Part shown: piece by piece, positions 51,676 through 59,958 of the stretch
How the letters are laid out: each line of letters begins with the position of its first letter
Position numbering within the stretch: position 1 is the stretch's first letter
Assembly: GCF_052113705.1 (NCBI RefSeq)
Contig: NZ_JBGQOG010000002.1
Location: 310,001 to 374,000 of the forward strand
DNA length: 64,000 nucleotides
Reading direction: 5' to 3'
Source: JBGQOG01 sp052113705
GTDB taxonomy: Bacteria; Pseudomonadota; Alphaproteobacteria; Rhodobacterales; Rhodobacteraceae
Program-made: the position numbers and the translations under genes
Notes under the pieces: generated by a model
The model's database searches: none
The model's input: the letters and a program-made list of their open reading frames with translations, nothing else
Told to the model about the DNA's origin: nothing

Positions 51676-52485
51676 GTGGACGATACCCGTGGCCGTCTGA
51701 CGAAAGACGGCATCCGCATTTACGAACAGGCCGATTTCGAGGGCATGCAGGCCGCTGGCCATCTGGCGGCGCGCATCCTGGACGAGGTGGCGGTGCTGGT
51801 GGAACCCGGCGTCACCACCGAGGCGCTGGATGATTTCATCACCCGTCGGGTGGTTGAGCTGGGCTCGGTCTCGGCCACCATCGGTTATCGCGGGTACAAA
51901 CATGCCTCCTGCATCTCGGTCAACCATGTGGTCTGCCACGGCATTCCGGGGCCGAAACTGCTGAAAGACGGCGATATTCTGAACATCGACGTCACGGTCA
52001 TCCTGGATGGCTGGTACGGCGACACCAGCCGGATGTATGTGGCGGGGAACCTCAGCCGCAAGGCCGAGCGTCTGTTGCAGGTCACCCATGACAGTCTGAT
52101 GCTGGGGATTGAGGCGGTGCGGCCGGGCGCGACCTTTGGCGACATCGGCCATGCGATCCAGAGCTATGTCGAGGGCCAGCGGATGAGCGTGGTGCGCGAT
52201 TTCTGTGGCCATGGTCTCGGCCGGGTGTTCCACGCGCCGCCGAATGTGCTGCATTACGGCCGCCCCGGCAAAGGTGCCGTGCTGGAAGAGGGCATGTTCT
52301 TCACCATCGAGCCGATGGTCAATCTGGGCCGCCCCGAGACGAAAGTGCTGGCCGATGACTGGACCGCGGTCACCCGCGACAAATCGCTGTCGGCGCAGTT
52401 TGAGCATTCGATTGGCGTCACCGCAGATGGCTGCGAGATTTTCACCCTCTCGCCCGCAGGCCGCTTTCACCCCACCTGGGGCTGA
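51676..52485 (+). CDS. map: type I methionine aminopeptidase
   Basis: 269 residues from a GTG preceded by GGAG. The pita-bread fold is shown by the metal ligands Asp in NIDVTVILDGWYGDTSR (two Asp), His in CGHGLGRVFHAPPNV, Glu in FFTIEPMVNLG and Glu in EHSIGVTADGCEIF, and HVVCHGIPG carries the active-site His. It removes N-terminal Met in the cytoplasm. Confidence 0.95.
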   Translation: MDDTRGRLTKDGIRIYEQADFEGMQAAGHLAARILDEVAVLVEPGVTTEALDDFITRRVVELGSVSATIGYRGYKHASCISVNHVVCHGIPGPKLLKDGDILNIDVTVILDGWYGDTSRMYVAGNLSRKAERLLQVTHDSLMLGIEAVRPGATFGDIGHAIQSYVEGQRMSVVRDFCGHGLGRVFHAPPNVLHYGRPGKGAVLEEGMFFTIEPMVNLGRPETKVLADDWTAVTRDKSLSAQFEHSIGVTADGCEIFTLSPAGRFHPTWG

Positions 52486-52532
52486 ACCCGGCACCAAGCG
52501 TTCGGGCCAGCCTCTGGCCTGATCCACCCGGC

Positions 52533-52578
52533 CCCGGGACGACCCGGGATATCCGCTGATTTCCGGGGACGACCCCAG
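52533..52578 (+). promoter_or_regulatory. guanidine-II riboswitch (mini-ykkC)
   Basis: Two hairpins each carry an ACGA loop: CCCGGG-ACGA-CCCGGG (52533-52548) and GGGG-ACGA-CCCC (52565-52576), separated by a short linker. This is the pattern of the mini-ykkC/guanidine-II class. AGGAGG at 52585-52590 and the sugE ATG at 52596 follow. In this class guanidine joins the two loops and frees the Shine-Dalgarno region. Confidence 0.9.
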
Positions 52579-52595
52579 TTTGACAGGAGGGCCGC

Positions 52596-52916
52596 ATGGC
52601 TTGGTTCTGGCTGGTACTTGCCGGCATTTTTGAAGTGGTCTGGGCCTATGGCCTGAAACATGCCGATGGATTCTCGCGCCTCTGGCCGAGCCTTGGCATC
52701 ATCGTGGCGATGATCATCAGCGTCGTGCTGCTGGAACTGGCGCTGCGCAGCCTGCCGCTCGGCACGGCCTATGCGATCTGGACCGGGATCGGCATTCTGG
52801 GGACCACCGCCCTCGGCATCGCCTTTATGGGCGAACCTGCGGGGCTGTTGCGCCTGCTCTGTATCGGGCTGATCGTGGCGGGGGTGATCGGGCTGAAGCT
52901 GATCACGCCGGAATAG
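52596..52916 (+). CDS. sugE: SMR-family guanidinium exporter (SugE/Gdx)
   Basis: 106 residues with four TM helices. The essential Glu13 lies in LAGIFEVVWAYGLKHA, and GTAYAIWTGIGILGTTALG is the TM3 block of the SugE/Gdx subgroup. Gdx exporters remove guanidinium from the cell by antiport with protons. The guanidine-II riboswitch just upstream supports this function. AGGAGG precedes the ATG. Confidence 0.93.
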   Translation: MAWFWLVLAGIFEVVWAYGLKHADGFSRLWPSLGIIVAMIISVVLLELALRSLPLGTAYAIWTGIGILGTTALGIAFMGEPAGLLRLLCIGLIVAGVIGLKLITPE

Positions 52917-52953
52917 GGCAACCCGACCCAGAGCTTGGCAGAACCGGGGCTGT

Positions 52954-53613
52954 TCAGCGCAGGCCGATCAGCCCCGGAAATTCTGCCATCTTGTGAAAAA
53001 CGTGGACGCCGGTTTCGGCGAGCCGCGCGCCATCGTCATGCTCGGCAAAGCCATAGCCCTGCATCCCCGCCCGCACGGCGGCCTGACAGCCGGGCACGGA
53101 ATCGTCGATCACCGCGCAGACGGCGGGATCAACGCCCAGAAACTTCGCCGCATGCAGGAACAGGCCCGGGTCGGGTTTCGGGCAGCCGAGAGTCTGGCCC
53201 GAGAAAAGCCGCCCCTCCAGCCGCCGCATCAGCAGCGGATGCTGGCCCAGCGTCACCTGCATCTTGTGGTCTGACCCGTTGGAGCCCACCGCATAGGGAA
53301 TGCCCGCCGCGTCCAGCGCCTCGACCACTTCCATCACACCGTCGATCAGATCTATCCCCTGCGCGAGGCGTTGATAGAGGCGTTCGTAAAAGTCCGCGAC
53401 CCAATCGTCGGGCAAGGCCGCGCCCAGACGGCGGGCGGTTTCCCAGACGTTTTTCATCGTGCCGCCGAGGAAGGTCAGTTCCAGCTCGGCGCGGGGCATC
53501 ACCAGCCCGTAAGAGGCCAGATCCTCGGAAATCAAATCAAACGAGGCGGTTTCGCTGTCCACCAGCACCCCGTCACAGTCGAAGATCACGGCAGCGATGC
53601 GGGGCGGGGTCAT
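52954..53613 (-). CDS. HAD-family phosphatase/phosphoglucomutase-like protein
   Basis: 219 residues. Motif I is FDCDGVLVDSETASFDLI, motif II YAVGSNGSDHKM (Ser/Asn in a hydrophobic strand), motif III the Lys of LGCPKPDPGLFLHAA, and motif IV VIDDSVPGCQAA. The helical cap of about 75 residues between motifs I and II matches subfamily I. A phosphatase or a beta-phosphoglucomutase-like activity is likely, with the substrate unknown. Confidence 0.87.
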   Translation of the reverse strand: MTPPRIAAVIFDCDGVLVDSETASFDLISEDLASYGLVMPRAELELTFLGGTMKNVWETARRLGAALPDDWVADFYERLYQRLAQGIDLIDGVMEVVEALDAAGIPYAVGSNGSDHKMQVTLGQHPLLMRRLEGRLFSGQTLGCPKPDPGLFLHAAKFLGVDPAVCAVIDDSVPGCQAAVRAGMQGYGFAEHDDGARLAETGVHVFHKMAEFPGLIGLR

Positions 53614-53773
53614 GGGGCACTCCAGATGGTGGCGGTACCATGGGGGTTATCGCGTCCGGTCCCCGGGGGCAAGGCGCTGGGGCGGGGGGCAGGTAATCAG
53701 CCGCGCCCCGGCCCGTGGCCCGGCCGTGCTCGGCGCCCCAGCATTGCTGAGCGGCTGAGCCTTGCTCTCCGAC

Positions 53774-54361
53774 TCAGGCGGGCATCCGGCACAGGGTGAC
53801 CACCGTGCTGCCATAGCGGCGCTGGTCGATCTGCACCAAGGGGGCGGGCACCTGCGGCGGGGCACTTTCCTCCCAGACCACCATCGCACCGGGGGTCAGC
53901 CAGCCCTCGGCAATCGCATGGGTCAGGGCGCGCTCGCCCAGGCCTTTGCCATAGGGCGGATCGAGAAAGACCACATCAAAGGCGGCCGCGGCCCGCGCCT
54001 CGGCGTTTGCGCCGGGGTTCGGACCCAGTTTGGTCGCATCTTTGCGCCAGATCTCGGTCCTGTCTGCCGCCCGCATCTTCTCGACATTGGCTTTGATCAG
54101 CGCCCGCGCCGGGGCGCCATCCTCGACAAAAACCACCTGCGCCGCGCCGCGCGACAGCGCCTCAAGCCCCAGCGCGCCGGTGCCTGCAAACAGGTCGAGC
54201 ACCCGCGCGCCGGGCAGTGGATTGCCATGCGTGCCGTTGATCAGCAGGTTGAAGATCGATTCGCGCACGCGGTCGGTGGTGGGGCGCAAATGCGCGGCCA
54301 GATCCCCCTCACCAACCTCGGCGAGTTTCAGGCCACGGGCGGAGCCGCCGATGATCCTCAT
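53774..54361 (-). CDS. rsmD: 16S rRNA (guanine(966)-N(2))-methyltransferase
   Basis: 195 residues. RIIGGSARGLKLAEV begins the domain, TTDRVRESIFNLLIN is the RsmD-specific block, VLDLFAGTGALGLEALSRGA the SAM-binding loop, and VFLDPPYGKG the catalytic NPPY-like motif in its DPPY form. It methylates G966 in the decoding region of 16S rRNA. It overlaps the upstream FAD oxidoreductase stop by ATGA. Confidence 0.94.
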   Translation of the reverse strand: MRIIGGSARGLKLAEVGEGDLAAHLRPTTDRVRESIFNLLINGTHGNPLPGARVLDLFAGTGALGLEALSRGAAQVVFVEDGAPARALIKANVEKMRAADRTEIWRKDATKLGPNPGANAEARAAAAFDVVFLDPPYGKGLGERALTHAIAEGWLTPGAMVVWEESAPPQVPAPLVQIDQRRYGSTVVTLCRMPA

Positions 54362-55584
54362 GCTTTCAACAGCGCTTTGAGGTCGGTGGCGGGATCGGCA
54401 ATTGCTATCGGGTCCGGGCTGCGGCCCGCCTCGATCAGCCGCTTGCCTACCATATAGGCGCGGGAATCGTTCAGCGCGTCCACCGCCAGCAGCCGCTCGC
54501 CCGCGTAATACCAGAAGGATTGCCCCACATCGCTGATCCGGGTGACGATGCGGTCATAGCCGGTGTTCAGCCCGGCGATCTGCAGCTTTTCATCGAATTG
54601 ATCTGACCAGAACCAGGGTTTCGGCACATAGGCGATCCCGGCCCCGAGCATGTTGTCGGCCACGAGTTCCGCCATGTCGATGGCATTGCCCACCGATTCC
54701 AGCCGCAGACGCCCCGTTCCAGAGGGGCCGGCTCCATAGGGGAACGAGGCGCAATCGCCCGCCGCCCAGACCGCCGGGGCCGAGGTCTGCCCATAAGCGT
54801 CCACCGCAATCCCGTTCTCGCAGGCCAGCCCTGCGGCTTCGGCAAGATCGGTGTCGGGGGTGACGCCGATGCCGGTGATCACGATGTCGGCGGCAATCTC
54901 CGCGCCCCCCGCCAGCCTGACAGCGGTGACATGGTTGCTGCCCACCAGCGCCTCGATCCCGACGCCTTCCAGAATCCGCACCCGGTGCGCATCATGCATC
55001 TCACGGATCGCCTGTGCCGTTTCGGGGCTGGCAACCCGGCCCAGAATGCGCGGCGCGGCCTCGATCACCGTGACCATCATCCCAAGTTTGCTGGCGACCG
55101 AGGCCGCCTCCAGCCCGATATAGCCGCCGCCGATCACCACCATCGCCGCCCCGGCGCGGCACAGCGGCTTCAGCCCGTCGATATCGGCCAGATTGCGCAC
55201 GGTGAACACGCCGTCCAGATCGCCACCCATCGCGGCGGGCAGGCGGCGGGGCGTGGCGCCGGTGGTCAGGGCCAGCTGCTCATAGCCCAGCACCTCATCG
55301 CCCAGCGTCACCGTCCTGGCCGCGGGGTCGATGGCGGTGACCCGTTGGCCGAGCCGCAGAGTGATCTTCTGCTCGGCCCAGAAGTCATCGCTGCGCAGCA
55401 ACAGCCGGTCGAGCGGCATGTCGCCCAGCAGATAGGCCTTGGACAAAGGCGGGCGCTGATAGGGGGCCAGCGGCTCGGCGCCGATGATGGTGATGGCGCC
55501 CGCATGGCCCTTGCTGCGCAGCCGGGCCGCGAGAGAGGCGGCCGCCTGACCCGCACCGATGATCACGATGCCTGCGTTTTCCAT
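54358..55584 (-). CDS. FAD/NAD(P)-dependent ferredoxin or rubredoxin reductase-like protein
   Basis: 408 residues of a pyridine nucleotide disulfide-type reductase. FAD: IIGAGQAAASLAARLRS. NAD(P)H: MVVIGGGYIGLEAASVASKL. FAD-binding Asp: APAVWAAGDCASFPYG. A C-terminal reductase domain (RISDVGQSFWYYAGERLL) is as in BphA4/putidaredoxin reductases. It passes electrons from NADH to a small redox protein. No ferredoxin or rubredoxin gene is near, though the alkB product at 31117 needs one. Translationally coupled to rsmD. Confidence 0.87.
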   Translation of the reverse strand: MENAGIVIIGAGQAAASLAARLRSKGHAGAITIIGAEPLAPYQRPPLSKAYLLGDMPLDRLLLRSDDFWAEQKITLRLGQRVTAIDPAARTVTLGDEVLGYEQLALTTGATPRRLPAAMGGDLDGVFTVRNLADIDGLKPLCRAGAAMVVIGGGYIGLEAASVASKLGMMVTVIEAAPRILGRVASPETAQAIREMHDAHRVRILEGVGIEALVGSNHVTAVRLAGGAEIAADIVITGIGVTPDTDLAEAAGLACENGIAVDAYGQTSAPAVWAAGDCASFPYGAGPSGTGRLRLESVGNAIDMAELVADNMLGAGIAYVPKPWFWSDQFDEKLQIAGLNTGYDRIVTRISDVGQSFWYYAGERLLAVDALNDSRAYMVGKRLIEAGRSPDPIAIADPATDLKALLKA

Positions 55585-55675
55585 TTCGCCCCCCTAAATC
55601 CGTTCCGCGCCTTGCCGTTGCGCGCGGAGCCTATATCTTCCCCCCCAAGGAACGCAACGCGACAGGGAGAATGAC

Positions 55676-56164
55676 ATGTCGATTTCCGAAGGCTCGAAAT
55701 TGCCGGGTGCCAGCCTGCTGAAGATCGGGGCGAATGGTCCCGAAGCCGTTGACCTGGAAGCGACCCTCGCGGGCCGCAAAGTGGTGATTTTCGCCGTGCC
55801 GGGCGCCTTTACCGGCACCTGCACCACCGCCCATGTGCCGAGCTTTATCCGCACCAAGGGCAAGTTCGATGACAAGGGCGTGGACGAGGTGATCTGCCTC
55901 TCGGTCAACGATCCTTTTGTCATGAAAGCATGGGGCGAAAGCACCGGCGCGACCGAGGCGGGCATCACCATGCTGGCCGATGCCGAGGGCGCATTTACCG
56001 CCGCGATCGGCATGGATTTCTCGGCGCCGCCCGCCGGTCTTATCGGCCGTTCGGCCCGCTATGCGATGCTGGTGGAAGATGGCGAAGTGAAGGTTCTGCA
56101 CCGCGAAGAAAGCCCCGGCACCTGCGAAATTTCGGGCGGCGAAGCGCTGCTCGCGGCGATCTGA
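55676..56164 (+). CDS. peroxiredoxin (Prx5-like)
   Basis: 162 residues. The peroxidatic Cys is in PGAFTGTCTTAHVPSFI near residue 49, with the TxxC and Arg (near residue 123) of the family. AGITMLADAEGAFTAAIGMD and RSARYAMLVEDGEVKVL are Prx5 blocks. A second Cys (GTCEISGG) may act as resolving Cys. It reduces hydroperoxides in the cytoplasm. GGGAG precedes the ATG and a strong terminator follows. Confidence 0.92.
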   Translation: MSISEGSKLPGASLLKIGANGPEAVDLEATLAGRKVVIFAVPGAFTGTCTTAHVPSFIRTKGKFDDKGVDEVICLSVNDPFVMKAWGESTGATEAGITMLADAEGAFTAAIGMDFSAPPAGLIGRSARYAMLVEDGEVKVLHREESPGTCEISGGEALLAAI

Positions 56165-56181
56165 CCGCCCCGCAGACAGGG

Positions 56182-56210
56182 AAAAGGGCGCCTCTCGGGG
56201 CGCCCTTTTT
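56182..56210. terminator. bidirectional intrinsic terminator
   Basis: AAAAGGGCGCC and GGCGCCCTTTT around a 6-base loop, between the convergent peroxiredoxin and mscS genes. Confidence 0.87.
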
Positions 56211-56258
56211 CGTGACGAGATTTCATCAAATTGCCACGCGTCGGCCGTTTGGGGGCGC

Positions 56259-57119
56259 TCAGTTCGTGCGCAGCCCGGCGGGCGGCTCGGTCTTGCCGCC
56301 GTCGTAGATGACGGTTTGCGTCGGGAAGGGAATGCCAACGCCCGCCTCGTCAAAGGCATCCTTGATCGCGCGGTTCAGGTCGCATTTCAGCGCCCACCAA
56401 TCGCTGCGGGCCGACCAGACGCGGAACACGAAATTGACCGAGCTGTCGCCCAGTTCCTTGACCTTGATGAAGGGCTCCGGATCGGCCAGCACGCGCGGAT
56501 CGGAGGCGGCAATACCCGCCAGCACCTCTTCGGCGCGCTTGAGATCGCTGTCATAAGAGACGCCAATGGTCAGATCGACCAGACGGGTGGCATTGGCCGA
56601 GTAATTCTTGATCGACGAGGACCAGATGTCGGAATTCGGGATGATCAGCTGCAGCCCGTCATAGCTGCGCAATTCGGTGTAAAAGAGCGAGATTTCCACC
56701 ACGGTCCCGGCCTCGGACCCCGCCTCGATGTAATCCCCCACCCGGAAAGGGCGGAACAGGATCAGCATCACCCCGGAGGCGAGGTTGGACAGGGTGCCCT
56801 GCAACGCCAGACCAATCGCCAGACCCGCCGCCCCGATCAACGCCACCAGCGAGGTGGTCTGAATCCCGAAGCGCCCGAGCACAAAGATCGCCGCCATGGC
56901 GAGGATCAGATAGCGCACCAGATTGCCCAGAAACCCGAACAGCGTTGCGTCCAGCCGGGGATAGCTTTTCGACAATGCCTCGATCCGGCGCTTGACCCAG
57001 CCTGCGATGGCCAGTGCCAGGATCAGGATGACGATGGCATAGACGACGTTCAGCGCCAGCGCGATGGCCAGCGTCACCCGTTCTTCGGTCAGCCAGCCTG
57101 TGAATGCGGAAAGGTCCAT
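56259..57119 (-). CDS. MscS-family mechanosensitive channel
   Basis: 286 residues with three TM helices. TM1 and TM2 precede the pore-lining TM3, GAAGLAIGLALQGTLSNLASG, which is immediately followed by the beta domain MLILFRPFRVGDYIEAGSEA. The C-terminal alpha/beta domain is also present. It opens under membrane tension and releases osmolytes. The start overlaps the phhB stop by 31 bp; GGAG eight bases upstream of the ATG supports this start. Confidence 0.9.
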   Translation of the reverse strand: MDLSAFTGWLTEERVTLAIALALNVVYAIVILILALAIAGWVKRRIEALSKSYPRLDATLFGFLGNLVRYLILAMAAIFVLGRFGIQTTSLVALIGAAGLAIGLALQGTLSNLASGVMLILFRPFRVGDYIEAGSEAGTVVEISLFYTELRSYDGLQLIIPNSDIWSSSIKNYSANATRLVDLTIGVSYDSDLKRAEEVLAGIAASDPRVLADPEPFIKVKELGDSSVNFVFRVWSARSDWWALKCDLNRAIKDAFDEAGVGIPFPTQTVIYDGGKTEPPAGLRTN

Positions 57120-57397
57120 GAAATCGTCTCCATCTTATCTGCCAGTTTCAGGTCAAGTTCGGTCAGGCCGCCTGCGTCATGTGTGGTCAGGGTGACCCAG
57201 ACCTGCGCATAGGAATTGCGCCAATCGGGGTGGTGGTTCCATTTTTCGGCGAAAAACGCCGATTGGGTCATAAAGCTGAACGCGGTGGTGAAATCCGCGA
57301 ACTGCCAATGCCGGGTCATGCCATGGGCATTCGGTGTCAGCGCCCAGCCCTTGGCGAGCAGGTTCGAGAGCCGTGTGTCGTTGAGCGAAATCTTCAT
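57089..57397 (-). CDS. phhB: pterin-4a-carbinolamine dehydratase
   Basis: 102 residues. The family motif is present as KWNHHPDWRNSYAQVWVTLTTHD, written in parts as KWNHHPDW and then YAQVWVTLTTHD: two active-site His, then His and Asp. AGGAGGAG precedes the ATG. It regenerates tetrahydrobiopterin for aromatic amino acid hydroxylases; no such hydroxylase is in the window. It overlaps the FemAB-like gene by 4 bp and mscS by 31 bp. Confidence 0.92.
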   Translation of the reverse strand: MKISLNDTRLSNLLAKGWALTPNAHGMTRHWQFADFTTAFSFMTQSAFFAEKWNHHPDWRNSYAQVWVTLTTHDAGGLTELDLKLADKMETISWTFPHSQAG

Positions 57398-58578
57398 TTC
57401 ATCTCCTCCTCGGTCGATTTGCGGAACGGGCCATAGGCGGTGAGCGCTTCCATCTCGTCGTCCATGGCCCGCATTTCATGGTCGAGATAATCGGCAACGG
57501 CGCGGCGAAAGCCGGGATGCGCGATCCAGTGCAACGAGTGGATCGGGCTCGGCAGATAGCCGCGCGCCAGTTTATGCTCGCCCTGCGCGCCCGCCTCGAC
57601 CCGTTTCAGGCCCTGCGCCAACGCCCAGTCGATGGCCTGATGATAGCAGAGTTCGAAATGCAGCGAGGGGTGATCTTCGACGCAGCCCCAATAGCGGCCA
57701 AAGAGCGTTTCGCGCCCGATCAGGTTCAGCGCCCCTGCCACCGGACGCCCGTCGCGCTCGGCCAGCACCAAGAGGCAATCCTCAGAGAGCGTTTGCGCGG
57801 CAATGTCGAAAAAGGCGCGGGTCAGATAGGGCTGGCCCCATTTGCGCGCGCCGGTGTCCTGATAAAAATGCCAGAACGCATCCCAATGTTCGGGCAGGAT
57901 CTCGGCCCCGGTCAATTGCCGGATCGTGCCGCCAAAGCCCTGCGCCTGTGCGCGTTCCTTGCGCAGGGCCTTGCGCTTGCGCGACGACAGGGCGGCGAGG
58001 AAATCGTCATAGCTGCGGTAGCCGCGGTTCTCCCAATGGAACTGCTGGGTGACGCGGTGCAGATAATCGCTGGCCTCACCGCTGGGCAGCTCATCCTCGG
58101 TGCAAAAGGTCACATGCACCGAGGAGAGCCCGGCCTGATCCGCCAGCTGTGCCATCCCCTGCAGCAGGGCGGCCCGCCCCTCGCTCTCATGCCCGGGGCG
58201 GCACAGGAGACGCCGCCCGGTGACCGGCGAAAACGGCACCGCGCATTGCAGTTTCGGGTAGTAGCGCCCGCCCGCCCGCTCCAGCGCATCGGCCCAGCCG
58301 TGGTCAAAGATGTATTCGCCCTGGCTGTGTGTTTTCAGATACAGCGGCGCCACGGCGATGATCTGGCCGCCACGCCGCGCCACCATCGGATGCGGTGCCC
58401 AGCCGGTGCCGGGGCCGACGGAACCCGAGGCCTCCAGCGCGTGCAAAAACCGGTGGGTGGTGAAAGGGTCAAAGGGCCTGCCGCCATCGGCGCATTCGGG
58501 GGCGGCGCAGGCGTCCCAGTCTTCGGCCGTGATCTCGTCCAGCGACGACAGCACTGTGATTTCCACCGCATCCTGCAT
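57394..58578 (-). CDS. FemAB/GNAT-like acyltransferase (PF04339-like)
   Basis: 394 residues from the ATG of MQDAVEITVLSS; the frame is open 24 codons upstream but this ATG has AGGAAAG before it. Family blocks include CHQAIDWALAQGLKRVEAGA (near residue 320) and QGEHKLARGYLPSPIHSLHW, which occur in proteins called peptidoglycan biosynthesis/recognition or DUF482. The fold is a double GNAT, as in FemX. The acceptor is unknown. It overlaps phhB by ATGA. Confidence 0.82.
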   Translation of the reverse strand: MQDAVEITVLSSLDEITAEDWDACAAPECADGGRPFDPFTTHRFLHALEASGSVGPGTGWAPHPMVARRGGQIIAVAPLYLKTHSQGEYIFDHGWADALERAGGRYYPKLQCAVPFSPVTGRRLLCRPGHESEGRAALLQGMAQLADQAGLSSVHVTFCTEDELPSGEASDYLHRVTQQFHWENRGYRSYDDFLAALSSRKRKALRKERAQAQGFGGTIRQLTGAEILPEHWDAFWHFYQDTGARKWGQPYLTRAFFDIAAQTLSEDCLLVLAERDGRPVAGALNLIGRETLFGRYWGCVEDHPSLHFELCYHQAIDWALAQGLKRVEAGAQGEHKLARGYLPSPIHSLHWIAHPGFRRAVADYLDHEMRAMDDEMEALTAYGPFRKSTEEEMK

Positions 58579-58680
58579 TGGCTCACTTTCCTGTCTGTCG
58601 CCCTTGCCCCCTGTCAGGGTGGGGCAAAAGCGCGCGATTTCAAGGGGCAAGCCCGCGACTTGCCCTGCAGTGGCAGGGTT

Positions 58681-59442
58681 TCAGGCCGGATGTGCCGCCA
58701 GATAGCCCTCAAAGGTGATGTTCTCGGCAACCGTCCGCGCCTGTGCCTCCGCCTCCGCCGAGCGGATCGTCCAGCACAGGATACGCGCCCCTGCCGCCTT
58801 CAGCTCTGCCACCCGTGGCCGCGCCAGATCGGCTGCATCATGCGAGATGAACGAGGCACCAACGCGGTCATAATCCGCGATCTCCGCCAGATGCGCGCGG
58901 ATCGCCGGATCGGTGATCGGCCATTCGTTCGAGACAAAGGCCTCGGTGGTCAGGCCGCGCGGAATCTCGGGCGCGAGCTCCGCCAATGCCGCCACCGAGT
59001 GCGGGTTGAAACTCATCAGCGCCACCGGGCCCTGATAGCCCTTCAGCGCCTCGGTCGCCGCCGCCTCCAGCGCGCCAACCTTGGGGCCGAGCGCGCCATC
59101 CTGATCCTTGATCTCGACCAGAAGCGGCACCTGACCCGCGACAATCTCCAGCACCTCGGCGAAGGTCGGGATGCCTTCATCGCCACCGATCAGCCGCAGC
59201 ATCCGCAGTTTGGCGGCGGGCAGATCGGTGATGCGCCCGGCGGTGCCGGTCAGCCGCATCAGCTCTTCGTCGTGGAACACCATCGGCACGCCATCGGCCG
59301 AGGGTTGCAGGTCAATCTCGATGCCATAGCCCGCGGCGATGGCGGCGCGGATCGCGGCGCGGCTGTTTTCGGGGCGGCCTTCGGCGCGGTTGTGCAGGGC
59401 GCGATGGGCGATGGGCAGGCGGCAAAAGTCGGCAGGAAGCAT
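58681..59442 (-). CDS. glycerophosphodiester phosphodiesterase
   Basis: 253 residues from the ATG of MLPADFCRLPIAHRAL. IAHRALHNRAEGRPENSRAA carries the catalytic HR and the PEN loop with Glu; YGIEIDLQPSADGVPMVFHDE continues with EIDLQ and the second catalytic His. It hydrolyses glycerophosphodiesters to glycerol-3-phosphate. There is no signal peptide, so it is cytoplasmic. GAGG precedes the ATG, which begins 1 bp after the RidA stop. Confidence 0.92.
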   Translation of the reverse strand: MLPADFCRLPIAHRALHNRAEGRPENSRAAIRAAIAAGYGIEIDLQPSADGVPMVFHDEELMRLTGTAGRITDLPAAKLRMLRLIGGDEGIPTFAEVLEIVAGQVPLLVEIKDQDGALGPKVGALEAAATEALKGYQGPVALMSFNPHSVAALAELAPEIPRGLTTEAFVSNEWPITDPAIRAHLAEIADYDRVGASFISHDAADLARPRVAELKAAGARILCWTIRSAEAEAQARTVAENITFEGYLAAHPA

Positions 59443-59443
59443 G

Positions 59444-59905
59444 TCAGGACACCTCAAATATCGCGTCGATTTCGACGGCGGCCCCCCGGGGCAGGATGGG
59501 GGCGGCAACCGCCGTGCGGGCATGGCGCCCGCGCTGGCCGAACACTGCCACCATCAGATCGGAAGCGCCATTGATCACCTGCGGAATCTGGGTGAATTCC
59601 GGGGTGGAAGTGACAAATCCTGTCAGTTTCACCAGCCTTTGCACGCGATCAAGGTCGCCTGCCAGTGCCGCGTGCAGTTGCGCAAGGATGGCGAGCGCCG
59701 AGGCCCGCGCGGCCACGATCCCTGCCGCCAGATCCATATCCGCCCCGAGCCGCCCGGTGATCACCCCCTCGGCGGTCTGACTGACCTGCCCCGAGATGTA
59801 GAGGTGATGACCGCTCTGGACATAGGGCAGGTAATTGGCCGAAGGCGCAGGTGCCGGCGGTAAAATCAACCCCAATTCGGCGATCTTCGCGGCGAAGCCG
59901 GCCAT
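59444..59905 (-). CDS. RidA (YjgF/UK114) family protein
   Basis: 153 residues from the ATG of MAGFAAKI, chosen because AAGGA lies 8 bases upstream; an ATG two codons earlier is too close to it. The core is YVQSGHHLYISGQVSQTAEG, ASALAILAQLHAALAGDLDR and the RVQRLVKLTGFVTSTPEF block. It is the longer RidA branch, and the usual Arg of RidA imine deaminases is not obvious in the C-terminal GARHARTAVAAPILP region, so deaminase activity is unproven. The 5' leader is AT-rich. Confidence 0.85.
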   Translation of the reverse strand: MAGFAAKIAELGLILPPAPAPSANYLPYVQSGHHLYISGQVSQTAEGVITGRLGADMDLAAGIVAARASALAILAQLHAALAGDLDRVQRLVKLTGFVTSTPEFTQIPQVINGASDLMVAVFGQRGRHARTAVAAPILPRGAAVEIDAIFEVS

Positions 59906-59958
59906 CTCCATAATCCTTATTCTGAAGTTACTGAATTTTCTGCTTTTGCGGAAAAATA

